In this document: piece after piece, positions 1 to 5,971 of the stretch
Layout: the number at the start of each line of letters is the position of its first letter
Numbering within the stretch: the first letter of the stretch is position 1
Source: Planctomycetota bacterium
GTDB lineage: Bacteria > Planctomycetota > Phycisphaerae > FEN-1346 > JAACEH01
Length of the DNA stretch: 18,034 nucleotides
NCBI GenBank assembly: GCA_016935955.1
Contig: JAFGPY010000110.1
Coordinates: forward strand, 1-18,034
Reading direction: 5' to 3'
Position numbers and translations under genes: made by a program
Notes under the pieces: generated by a model
What the model was told of the DNA's origin: nothing
What the model saw: only the letters and a program-made list of their open reading frames with translations
Databases searched by the model: none

Positions 1-74
1 CGGTCACGTGTCGGGCGCTGATCATGGCCAAGCTGCGCTTGACCATGGCACCCCCTCCATGATCGTCTTGGGAA
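1..74. repeat. Dispersed hairpin repeat, copy inverted relative to 16988-17060
   Basis: This stretch matches the reverse complement of 16988-17060 almost base for base. It contains a hairpin with arms 23-33 and 37-47 (CATGGCCAAGC, loop TGC, GCTTGACCATG; one wobble pair), followed by GGCACCCCC, the complement of the GGGTGCC edge seen on other members of the family. The left edge is cut by the window boundary. Confidence 0.8.
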
Positions 75-136
75 CCGCGTGGGTGCCCGTCGACAAGTTC
101 GGGATCTACGACAAGCGCCAACCCTACGCCGAATGA
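59..136 (+). CDS. Possible C-terminal remnant of an unidentified ORF
   Basis: The frame is open from the left window edge to TGA at 134-136 and ends VPVDKFGIYDKRQPYAE, which reads like ordinary protein. Its upstream part is only the hairpin repeat of 1-74 read as codons. The tail may be the 3' end of a gene interrupted by, or fused to, the repeat, or it may be chance. The first in-frame ATG inside the window is at 59 and has no ribosome binding site. No family was recognised. Confidence 0.2.
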   Translation: MIVLGTAWVPVDKFGIYDKRQPYAE

Positions 137-170
137 GGGCGTGGCGCCGGATGGCCTCAAGGGGTCAAAG

Positions 171-1469
171 CTACTCGGCGGGTCGGGTGGCATCACCCTG
201 GGCGCTGGCCGCCGGGGCGGGGGACTCGTCCTTCTCGGGACGATCGGGGTTTTTGCCCTTGGTCATCCCGAGCCGGGCGTAGCCGGCCACCGGGTGGTAC
301 CGGCCGAACTTCTTGCAGATCGTCGCGTGGACGCGGTCCAGGGCCTGCTCGTAGACCTGGGCCGTGCTGGCCTTGTTGTTCTCGGCAAGAGTCCCCGGTG
401 CCAGCTTGTACGAACAGGCGTAGTTGTCCTTGACGGTGTTGTTGGTGCATTTGCCGCTGACCTCGATCCATGGCCGCAAGCGCGACCGCCACTTCGACCA
501 GGCCACGTTGCGTTCGATGCGTGCGTTCTCGGCGTCGCACAGCGTCACGCCGTGCCACATCTCCACCAGCACCACGTTGTCGGTCACCGTGAAATCGATC
601 AGCGGCCCATCGAAGAAGCCGATCGCCTGCAGGTGGTTGGTCAGCTTCTGGTTGTCGTCCTCGCGGTTGATGATGATGTTGCCGCGGATCGTGGCTCGCC
701 GCACGGTGCCGGTGCCCTTGTTGAACAGGAAGCACTGGATGCCGTCGTCGTGGTTGTCGTCGCCGTCGGCGGCATTGACGTAGATGTTCTTGATGACGTT
801 GTACTGCACGGTCAGGCCGTCGCGGGTCACGCGGATGGCGTCGGCCGAGAAGTTGGTGATGACGTTGCCCTCGCAGAGCGAATCCTCGGCGCACAGGGCG
901 ACGGCGAACCGCGTGTTCAGGATGTAGTTGTTGCGGAGGGTGAGGTTCTTGCCGTAGCGGCCCATGAAGATGCCGTTGTTGGCCGCCATCCACTTGGCCG
1001 CGTTCCAGTCGGACGAGTCCGGGGCGGTGTGGATGAAACAGTCCTCGATGATCAGCTCGCTCGACGGCCCGCCCTCGGCGATCGTGACGATGTCGCCCTT
1101 GTAGGGCTTGTCGCCGCACGAGGGGCTGATCGTCAGGCCGCGGATGCGCCATTTCGAGCCGGCGGCAATCTCCAGGCGGCCCAGGGTCGGCTTCTGGTCC
1201 TTCTCGGCGGCAATCGTGATGAACTCCTTGTTGTTGCCCGAAAGCGTGACGTGGCCGTGGTACCCGGTCCGCAGGAGCACCGTGTCGCCGGGCTCGACCT
1301 TCCGGAGGGCCCCGCGATTGACCGCCTCGGACAATGTCCGCCAGGGCTTCTCCCTGCTCCCGTCGCCGTCGGCCTTGCCGGTTGCGGGATCGACGTGGAA
1401 GGTGCGCCCGGCCTCGGCGACCGTGCAGCACGACAGGACGACGATGGCGAGAAGGCAGATTCTGGGCAT
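171..1469 (-). CDS. Secreted right-handed parallel beta-helix protein
   Basis: 432 residues. The start at 1469 is chosen because GGGAGAA lies about 8 bases upstream and the resulting N terminus is a clean signal peptide (MPRICLLAIVVLSCCTVAEA, cleavage before GRTF). An in-frame ATG at 1547 would add 26 non-signal residues. The body is full of short Asn/Asp/Gly-rich turns alternating with beta strands (NLTLRNNYILNT, CEGNVITNF, IRGNIIINRED), the pattern of right-handed parallel beta-helix proteins such as polysaccharide lyases and pectin-active enzymes. The acidic stretch DGDDNHDDGIQC could form a calcium or catalytic site, but no family signature is certain. The tail is Pro/Ala-rich and low in complexity. 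It lies 52 bases downstream of the lipoprotein gene at 1522-2010 on the same strand, so co-transcription is plausible. Function is inferred to be binding or cleavage of an extracellular polysaccharide; substrate unknown. Confidence 0.85.
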   Translation of the reverse strand: MPRICLLAIVVLSCCTVAEAGRTFHVDPATGKADGDGSREKPWRTLSEAVNRGALRKVEPGDTVLLRTGYHGHVTLSGNNKEFITIAAEKDQKPTLGRLEIAAGSKWRIRGLTISPSCGDKPYKGDIVTIAEGGPSSELIIEDCFIHTAPDSSDWNAAKWMAANNGIFMGRYGKNLTLRNNYILNTRFAVALCAEDSLCEGNVITNFSADAIRVTRDGLTVQYNVIKNIYVNAADGDDNHDDGIQCFLFNKGTGTVRRATIRGNIIINREDDNQKLTNHLQAIGFFDGPLIDFTVTDNVVLVEMWHGVTLCDAENARIERNVAWSKWRSRLRPWIEVSGKCTNNTVKDNYACSYKLAPGTLAENNKASTAQVYEQALDRVHATICKKFGRYHPVAGYARLGMTKGKNPDRPEKDESPAPAASAQGDATRPAE

Positions 1470-1521
1470 TTCGGGTTCTCCCTGGCCAGAGGGCGATGCC
1501 GACAGCGGGGGGCGCAAGCAG

Positions 1522-2010
1522 TCAGTCGGCAATCCGGCGGACCACAAGCTCGCGGTGTCCGAGCCGCCCCTCGCCGGCAGGCTTTTCCATCAGGGCAAAA
1601 CGACATCGCTGCCCCTCCCATTGCTCTGAAACACCTGAGAGGGCGAAAAGTCGCGTCGGACTGTGCACCGCGAAGGCAATCTTGCCGTCCTCGCGGGTTC
1701 GCGGCGCGCCCTCCAGCGGCTGGATCTTCCCGACCAGCACGATCCAGTCGCTGCGGCTGCCGTCAATAAGGACGGCGCGGCCCGAGTGCGTGGCTATCGT
1801 GGCCACCTGCTCCACCGTGCCTTCGAGGCTGTAGGCCAGGCGATAGCCGTCGACCTGCAGCCGGTCGATACGCTGCTGGTAGTAGTCGTTCTCGCCGATG
1901 ACCGCGGCCGATTCCTGTCCCGGCTTCGGTTCGCACCCGGCCGCACCCAACAGACTCGCGAGCAAGACCGATAGCGCCATGCAACACCCGTACCTTGCGA
2001 CGTATCTCAT
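1522..2010 (-). CDS. Small predicted lipoprotein, paralogue of the product of 2116-2601
   Basis: 162 residues. The start at 2010 has AAGGGG about 8 bases upstream and gives a hydrophobic signal ending in LLGAAGC, with Cys26 as probable lipidated residue; Ala instead of Leu at -3 makes the lipobox slightly non-standard. The mature part holds a block WIVLVGKIQPLEG, DGKIAFAVHSP, CRFALMEK that aligns with VIVLGDIETVSG, DGRITLAIENP, FKFTVMER in the neighbouring lipoprotein, so the two probably arose by tandem duplication. The strand pattern would suit a small beta-barrel or OB-like fold, but this is a guess. No family was recognised and no function is proposed beyond an envelope location. The gap to the downstream beta-helix gene is 52 bases and to the upstream paralogue 105 bases. 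Confidence 0.8.
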   Translation of the reverse strand: MRYVARYGCCMALSVLLASLLGAAGCEPKPGQESAAVIGENDYYQQRIDRLQVDGYRLAYSLEGTVEQVATIATHSGRAVLIDGSRSDWIVLVGKIQPLEGAPRTREDGKIAFAVHSPTRLFALSGVSEQWEGQRCRFALMEKPAGEGRLGHRELVVRRIAD

Positions 2011-2115
2011 CGCCGGCCCCTTTGCACCTGGTTGTTCCGAGATGAACAGCGAGTCCCCGGCCGCGCTACCCGCTTGCACGCGACGGCCGGTGTCCGTTGA
2101 TGCTGCTTGCGCGCG

Positions 2116-2601
2116 TCACTTCAGAGGTGGCTGCACGATCATGATGCGGTCCACCGGTTTGTCTTCCCAGGTGTGCCGCTCCATGACCGTAAACTTGAAC
2201 CGCGAACCGACGGCCTTCTCGGCGCTGCTGTCGGCCGCACCGAACACTTCCTGCGGATTCTCGATGGCCAGCGTGATCCTGCCGTCGGCATCGATCGGCG
2301 GCTTGCCGCTCACGGTCTCGATGTCGCCCAGAACGATCACGGACTTGTAGAACGGGTGGACGGTATAGGCCGTGCCGCTGAACTGCTCCTTGGGCGTCAT
2401 CTCCGCGACGCCTGCAAAAACAACCCAGGCGCTGACGTACTCGCGGGCGGCCAGACCATCGATGATCTTCTGTTGGTTCTCGAAAGCCAACGGCGCGCCG
2501 TCCGTGGTCTTCTTGCCGAAACAGCCGGTCGTCATCGTTGCCGTGACCGCCACCAGGGCGATCGTCAGTGCCGACCGCTTCCACGTTGCTCCGTTGACCA
2601 T
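2116..2601 (-). CDS. Small predicted lipoprotein, paralogue of the product of 1522-2010
   Basis: 161 residues. The start at 2601 is fixed by a good ribosome binding site (AAGGAG, 8 bases upstream); longer in-frame extensions read through the repeat-bearing intergenic DNA and are rejected. The N terminus is a signal peptide with TTGC at residues 24-27, so Cys27 is the likely lipid anchor; a Leu at -3 is missing. The mature protein starts with a helical segment (ENQQKIIDGLAAREYVSAWV) and continues with the beta-rich block shared with its neighbour (VIVLGDIETVSG, DGRITLAIENPQEVFG, RFKFTVMERH). It would be the first gene of a possible three-gene unit with the second lipoprotein and the secreted beta-helix protein. 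Family not recognised. Confidence 0.8.
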   Translation of the reverse strand: MVNGATWKRSALTIALVAVTATMTTGCFGKKTTDGAPLAFENQQKIIDGLAAREYVSAWVVFAGVAEMTPKEQFSGTAYTVHPFYKSVIVLGDIETVSGKPPIDADGRITLAIENPQEVFGAADSSAEKAVGSRFKFTVMERHTWEDKPVDRIMIVQPPLK

Positions 2602-2667
2602 CGATCTGCTCCTTATCTGGACGATGCGAAACTCGCACGCGGAGAGGTCCCGCCATGACCTTATACG

Positions 2668-2673
2668 ATCATA
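2668..2673 (-). promoter_or_regulatory. Possible -10 element for the lipoprotein genes
   Basis: TATGAT on the minus strand, 66 bases before the start codon at 2601. The -35 position holds only TTTCGC at 17-base spacing, so this is a weak call. Confidence 0.3.
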
Positions 2674-2760
2674 GCACGCCGATCCACGCGGCGAAATGCC
2701 TATCTTGTCCCCGATCCGGCGGCTTTTCCAGATCCCGGTCTGGCAGGTCTTTTTCTGTTG

Positions 2761-2863
2761 GGTGCCATGGCTGCCCCGCAGCCATGCGTGAGGTGAAAGC
2801 CATTCGGCATGCCTGCCCCTCGACCGTGCTCGGGCTCTGCGACAGGAGCAGGCATGGCACCCG
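2761..2863. repeat. Two hairpin repeats of the GGGTGCCA family
   Basis: The first hairpin has arms 2766-2774 and 2778-2786 (CATGGCTGC, loop CCC, GCAGCCATG) preceded by GGTGC. The second has arms 2808-2816 and 2848-2856 (CATGCCTGC and GCAGGCATG) around a 31-base loop, and ends GGCACCCG, so it is the family element in opposite orientation. Its loop core, from 2816, begins CCCCTCGACCGTGCTCGGG and recurs in variant form at 17086-17113 and, inverted, near 17250-17271. No T-run follows either hairpin in the direction of a stopping gene, so they are not ordinary terminators. Confidence 0.8.
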
Positions 2864-2896
2864 CCATGGACACCCCAAAGACTCACGTGATACCGC

Positions 2897-3937
2897 TTAG
2901 AGTCTGACCTCGCGGCCCAGGCTGCTGCTGCGGTACAGGGCATCGATGATCTGCTGCGTCACCAGGGCCTCTTCGCCCGGAATCGGCACCGGCCGGTTCT
3001 CCAGCACGGCCTCGGCGAAAGCGTGCAGGCCGGCGGCATGGGGCTGCACGCGGTCCTTGACGAACTGCGGCTGGCACTCCATCATATAACCCTCTTCCTC
3101 GACCAGCACCTTCAATGGACTAACGGTTGCGCCGCCCTTGTCACCGACAATTTCCGCAGAAAATTTGTCTTCGGCCAGGTTGACGCAGAAGGCGCTCTCG
3201 ACCATCATCGTCTGGCCGCCGGCGAACCGCACCAGGGCCACGGCGAAGTCCTCCACATCGTAGGTCTTCCAGTCCCACGGGCCGAACATGCCCATGTGCC
3301 CCGGCGTCTTGCCGATCGTCTCGTAAAACCGGCCGCTCACCGAGACCGGCTTGGGCTTGCCCATCAGGTACCAGGCCATGTCGATGGCGTGCACGCCGAT
3401 GTCGATCAGCGGCCCGCCGCCCTGGAGCTTCTTCTGCCCGAAGACGCCCCAACTCGGCACGCCGCGGCGGCGAATGCTCAGGGCCCGCGAGTAGTAGATG
3501 TTGCCCAGCCGCCCGGCGTCGGCCAGGGCCTTGATGCACTGGACCTCGCCGCGATAACGGTTGTGCAGACCGATCATCAGCTTGCGCTTGGCCTTCTTCG
3601 CGGCGGCCACCATGGCGGCGCCCTCGCGGCTGCTCAGGGCGATCGGCTTCTCGCAGTAAACGTGCTTGCCCGCCTTGAAGGCCGCCAGGGCCGATCTCCT
3701 GTGATCGTAGTTCGGCGTGCAGATGTCCACCACGTCGATGTCCTGGGCCAGCAACTCGCGCAGCGTCGTGCACACCTTCGGCACGTTGAAGTCGCGAGCG
3801 GCCGCCTCCGCCCGGGCCGGGTCCATGTCGAAACAGGCCGCAATCTCGGCCTGCTTGCAGCTCTGCCACCCGGGGAAATGGACGCTCCGGGCGATGCCCC
3901 CCGTTCCGATCATACCGACGCGCAGCTTCTTGGCCAT
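2897..3937 (-). CDS. Gfo/Idh/MocA family NAD(P)-dependent oxidoreductase
   Basis: 346 residues, a normal length for the family. The N-terminal Rossmann domain carries GTGGIA at 11-16 for dinucleotide binding and CEKPIAL at 95-101, the family EKP signature with the catalytic-type lysine. The C-terminal alpha/beta domain has GGGPLIDIGVHAIDM (173-187), which supplies the conserved Asp179 and His183. Members oxidise or reduce hydroxyl groups of sugars, inositols or sugar acids in the cytoplasm; planctomycetes have many paralogues and the substrate cannot be read from sequence. The start follows GGAG about 9 bases upstream. A TTGACA promoter lies at 4024-4051, directly after the rpmH terminator, so the gene appears to be expressed independently. 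No signal peptide is present. Confidence 0.95.
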   Translation of the reverse strand: MAKKLRVGMIGTGGIARSVHFPGWQSCKQAEIAACFDMDPARAEAAARDFNVPKVCTTLRELLAQDIDVVDICTPNYDHRRSALAAFKAGKHVYCEKPIALSSREGAAMVAAAKKAKRKLMIGLHNRYRGEVQCIKALADAGRLGNIYYSRALSIRRRGVPSWGVFGQKKLQGGGPLIDIGVHAIDMAWYLMGKPKPVSVSGRFYETIGKTPGHMGMFGPWDWKTYDVEDFAVALVRFAGGQTMMVESAFCVNLAEDKFSAEIVGDKGGATVSPLKVLVEEEGYMMECQPQFVKDRVQPHAAGLHAFAEAVLENRPVPIPGEEALVTQQIIDALYRSSSLGREVRL

Positions 3938-4023
3938 CTGACTGTCTCCGTCCTGTCACGAGAGTCCGGGTCCGTCCTTGGAACACGCCTCGCGCGACCC
4001 GCAGCACGAGACGATAGCGGCCT

Positions 4024-4051
4024 GTGATAGCCTTTTCTGAGCCGCTGTCAA
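4024..4051 (-). promoter_or_regulatory. Sigma-70-type promoter for the Gfo/Idh/MocA gene
   Basis: On the minus strand: TTGACA (4051-4046), 16-base spacer, TATCAC (4029-4024). The -35 is perfect and the -10 matches four of six. Transcription would start near 4017, giving a leader of about 80 bases before the start at 3937. Confidence 0.6.
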
Positions 4052-4074
4052 TCCCTAACCAGGGACTCCAGGGC

Positions 4075-4114
4075 AAAAAGAAAAACAATGAGGACACCCG
4101 CTTCGGGCGCCCTC
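4075..4114 (-). terminator. Rho-independent terminator of rpmH
   Basis: On the minus strand an 11-bp stem (GAGGGCGCCCG, loop AAG, CGGGTGTCCTC, two G-T wobbles) at 4114-4090 is followed by ATTGTTTTTCTTTTTG. It begins 38 bases after the rpmH stop and is the only classic intrinsic terminator seen in the window. Confidence 0.9.
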
Positions 4115-4152
4115 ATGGAATGATGCACTGTGAACTCGATGACCGTTGCCGC

Positions 4153-4296
4153 TCAGACGCTCGGCAACCTGCGGCCCTTGGTGCGGCGACGGTTGATCAT
4201 CGCACGGCCGCCCTTGGTCTTCATGCGGCTGCGGAACCCGCACTGCCGCTTGCGCTTGATGTAACTGCACCTCGGTTTCTTCATGCTGAAGCCCAT
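4153..4296 (-). CDS. rpmH: 50S ribosomal protein L34
   Basis: 47 residues from the ATG at 4296, which has AAAGGAG with a 7-base gap. A second ATG at 4284 would give the 43-residue form that aligns with most L34 proteins, but it has no separate binding site. The core [34 protein letters not shown] matches the L34 pattern KRKR-x-HGFRARM-x-T-x-GR-x-x-x-x-RRR-x-KGR. It is a structural protein of the large ribosomal subunit, bound to 23S rRNA. Two features differ from typical L34: Cys in place of the usual His before GFR, and a second Cys near the N terminus (PRCSYIKRK). No rnpA follows; the gene is bounded by its own promoter and terminator, unlike the usual rpmH-rnpA-yidC order beside dnaA. Confidence 0.95.
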   Translation of the reverse strand: MGFSMKKPRCSYIKRKRQCGFRSRMKTKGGRAMINRRRTKGRRLPSV

Positions 4297-4355
4297 GGGG
4301 CGTCTCCTTTCCGTCCTTGCCACTGCACGCCACCACAACCGATGGCGAGCCGAGG

Positions 4356-4384
4356 ATTTTAGCCCCCGGCCGCAGCCATGTCAA
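4356..4384 (-). promoter_or_regulatory. Sigma-70-type promoter of rpmH
   Basis: On the minus strand: TTGACA (4384-4379), 17-base spacer, TAAAAT (4361-4356). This is the best promoter in the window. It predicts a start near 4349 and a leader of roughly 53 bases before the ATG at 4296, which suits a highly expressed ribosomal protein gene. Confidence 0.85.
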
Positions 4385-4675
4385 GGAATCTTCGTTTTCC
4401 GGTCCCCCGCAGCCGCAACGGTTCTCCACGGCACGCCACCGCCCGGCGGCCCCGAGTGGCCGGACTTGGCCGCAGGCGACAGCCCCCTGCGAGGGGAATC
4501 CGCCCCCGGGCCACCTGCGATTTCAGCTTCCGCAACCGCGGTTGAAAAGGCATCCGCCGCAGGGACAATGCAATCCGAAAAAAACGCCCCAAGGGCCCTG
4601 CCGGCCGCGCCACACATTGCGGCTGTTGGGACGTAAGCCATAGGTAGAACTTGAGTTGCGCGATAGGCCCTCATC

Positions 4676-4721
4676 GGGCTGGACGCCAATGTGCCGGACC
4701 TGAACCGGCAATGACCAGCCC
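4676..4721. other. Nested inverted repeat, possible structured RNA or binding site
   Basis: Outer arms GGGCTGG (4676-4682) and CCAGCCC (4715-4721) enclose inner arms GCCGG and CCGGC around a 7-base loop, with unequal flanks between. It directly abuts the phased A-tracts. It resembles no known RNA family that I can name. Confidence 0.35.
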
Positions 4722-4778
4722 CAAAACACCGCAAAACTGCCCCAAATCGACCCAAAACGACCGGAAACGTCCGCAAAC
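4719..4778. other. Six helically phased A-tracts, predicted curved DNA
   Basis: Runs of three or four A on the plus strand occur at 4723-4726, 4733-4736, 4744-4746, 4754-4757, 4765-4767 and 4775-4777. Centre-to-centre spacing is 10 to 10.5 bases, one helical turn, for five steps in succession. Between them the sequence is G/C-rich, giving a degenerate repeat of the form CCNNAAAC. Confidence 0.7.
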
Positions 4779-4894
4779 GGCCGTTCTCGCGCCGCTCTAT
4801 CGCGACACGCTTCTTGCGGCCGATAAGCGGGGCGAGGGCCTCGCCGGGGCCGATTTCGGGCCTTCAGATGGCCTGTCCAAAACTGTTCACCGTT

Positions 4895-4997
4895 CTTAAC
4901 ATTGTTAAGGGAGGTTAACTTCCGAAATCGGCGTTTTCAGCATCGCCAAGGGCGGTCAAAGCCAGGAGTGGTGAAAAATGTTAACGAAGGTTAACTT
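4895..4997. promoter_or_regulatory. Palindrome and paired GTTAA motifs, operator-like
   Basis: CTTAACATTGTTAAG (4895-4909) is a perfect palindrome with 7-base arms. GTTAAGGGAGGTTAACTT (4904-4921) and GTTAACGAAGGTTAACTT (4980-4997) are direct repeats differing at two of 18 bases. Within each, two GTTAA cores start exactly 10 bases apart. This suggests cooperative binding of a protein on one face of the helix. The nearest gene reading away is rpmH, about 600 bases off. Confidence 0.5.
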
Positions 4998-5110
4998 ATG
5001 CCCGAGCGTTTGACTTCAGCCGAGCCGCTTGACACGATTTGCCCATGCCGAACTGCGTTTAAGGGCCAGGGCCCCTCCTACGTGGCAACGGCCGGGGCGA
5101 ACCGACGTGC

Positions 5111-5134
5111 CACGGCGGGTCTTGTCCCGCCGTG
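5111..5134. repeat. Hairpin of the GTGCCA family
   Basis: Arms CACGGCGGG (5111-5119) and CCCGCCGTG (5126-5134) with loop TCTTGT, preceded by GTGC. The stem is a perfect 9 bp and sits 13 bases before the 53-bp repeat at 5148. Confidence 0.75.
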
Positions 5135-5147
5135 CGAAAGCGATGCC

Positions 5148-5200
5148 CTGATCGCAAGCCAGATACCACGATAACCATACCTTGTCCTGCGGGTCAAGGT
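5148..5200. repeat. 53-bp repeat, copy 1
   Basis: Matches 5861-5913 in the same orientation at 46 of 53 positions; all seven differences are transitions. It lies just downstream of the stop of the minus-strand gene at 5214-5726. Its end can form a small hairpin (ACCTTG and CAAGGT) that survives in the other copy through G-T pairs. Confidence 0.8.
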
Positions 5201-5213
5201 TGTGGCACTCGGC

Positions 5214-5726
5214 TCACTCGTCTTGCGGCACCAGTCGCCACACGCCGTAGTTCGGCGGTTCGTCCTCGTGCCATCCCTGGCCGGGGGCCACGTACACCCG
5301 GCCCCACATCGTGTCGCCGTCAATCAGGCCCACGTAGCTGACCTGGGGACCCTGGTCGGGGTCGGTGTAGGGCTTGCTCCAGGAAACCATCGAGCCTTGC
5401 CGCGTGAAGTCGGTGACGGGCAACCCCTCCTGCTTGACCAGTTGCCCGTTGGCGTAGTCGACGAGCACCGAGGACGGATCGGCCTGGCCGACCAGGTGCG
5501 TCTCGAGGACGTAGGTTCCGGGGGTCAAGGTCGACGGCCGCGCCTCGACGCCGGCCAGAAACGACTGATTGAGCTTCACCAGTTCCTTGTAGAGTTCCAG
5601 GTCGCGCTGGGCCTGCCGCCGGGTTGCGGCATCCTCCGCGGCCGACGACCCCACGAACCAACCGGCCAGAAACGCCACGACGAGCATCACCGCAGCGACA
5701 CCCGCGACAACGATCTTGCGTCCCAT
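5214..5726 (-). CDS. Membrane-anchored hypothetical protein
   Basis: 170 residues; AGGAG six bases before the ATG supports the start. Residues 4-26 form one strong transmembrane segment (IVVAGVAAVMLVVAFLAGWF), followed by a charged helical stretch (AATRRQAQRDLELYKELVKL, about 33-52) that may be a short coiled coil. The remaining C-terminal domain is mostly beta (LTPGTYVLETHLVGQ, QVSYVGLIDGDTMWGRVYV, NYGVWRLVPQDE) and would lie outside the cytoplasmic membrane if the anchor is N-in. No family was recognised. Its 3' flank carries the 53-bp repeat and its 5' flank carries family hairpins, so it sits as a single gene between repeat arrays. Confidence 0.75.
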   Translation of the reverse strand: MGRKIVVAGVAAVMLVVAFLAGWFVGSSAAEDAATRRQAQRDLELYKELVKLNQSFLAGVEARPSTLTPGTYVLETHLVGQADPSSVLVDYANGQLVKQEGLPVTDFTRQGSMVSWSKPYTDPDQGPQVSYVGLIDGDTMWGRVYVAPGQGWHEDEPPNYGVWRLVPQDE

Positions 5727-5792
5727 GCCTGTCTCCTGTTCTCAGTCGCCTCGGTCTGTGGGTGCCTCGGCGCGGCCGTCGGGGCCCAGCCC

Positions 5793-5857
5793 GTAGGGTG
5801 GGTCCTCCGGACCCACGCGGATTCAGATGAACGGTGGGTGCGGGGCACCCACCCTCC
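5793..5857. repeat. Two adjacent hairpins of the repeat family
   Basis: Arms GTGGGTCC (5798-5805) and GGACCCAC (5809-5816) with loop TCC, then GGTGGGTGC (5833-5841) and GCACCCACC (5845-5853) with loop GGG (CCC on the minus strand). Both are perfect stems with three-base loops. Confidence 0.75.
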
Positions 5858-5860
5858 ATG

Positions 5861-5913
5861 CTGACCGCAAGCCAGACACCACGATAATCACGCCTTGCCC
5901 TGCGGGTCGAGGT
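5861..5913. repeat. 53-bp repeat, copy 2
   Basis: Second copy of the repeat at 5148-5200, same orientation, immediately next to a family hairpin as in copy 1. It lies 59 bases downstream of the stop of the minus-strand ankyrin gene, the same relative position as copy 1 to its gene. Confidence 0.8.
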
Positions 5914-5971
5914 GCGGCGCCCGGCAGACCAAGGTTCGTCGCTCACTCAGACCAGCCACCCGCAGCGGGTT

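Larger units (their letters stand above)
4385..5213. other. Gene-free stretch of about 0.8 kb upstream of rpmH
   Basis: Short open frames here have no ribosome binding sites or protein-like composition, apart from one doubtful frame at 4998. The stretch contains a nested hairpin (4676-4721), helically phased A-tracts (4723-4777), paired GTTAA motifs with a palindrome (4895-4997), a family hairpin (5111-5134) and a 53-bp repeat (5148-5200). No tRNA, RNase P, tmRNA or SRP RNA signature was found, and no DnaA box (TTATCCACA) was noticed. A run of seven T on the minus strand (4584-4578) is preceded by only a 4-bp stem, too weak to call a terminator. Confidence 0.6.

Noticed and set aside
141..1769. 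Long plus-strand open frame opposite the beta-helix gene
   Set aside because: Its translation is Val/Ala/Arg/Gly-rich and low in complexity, with no domain; the minus strand gives a signal peptide and beta-helix pattern. It is a shadow frame of G+C-rich DNA.
4560..4600. Run of seven T on the minus strand as a terminator
   Set aside because: Only a 4-bp stem precedes it; insufficient for an intrinsic terminator.
4695..4712. CAGGTCCGG on the minus strand, resembling the conserved SRP RNA loop
   Set aside because: The following GAAGGAAGCAGC of SRP RNA is missing and the flanks do not form the SRP helix.
4381..4776. Minus-strand frames upstream of rpmH, including a stretch reading HIGVQPDEGLSRNSSSTYG
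   Set aside because: The wording looked protein-like, but there is no ribosome binding site, the frame crosses the rpmH -35 region and the phased A-tracts, and no family was recognised.
4998..5174. Plus-strand 58-codon frame after GAAGG and the second GTTAAC pair
   Set aside because: A plausible binding site exists, but the frame runs through a family hairpin and the 53-bp repeat and its composition is not protein-like.
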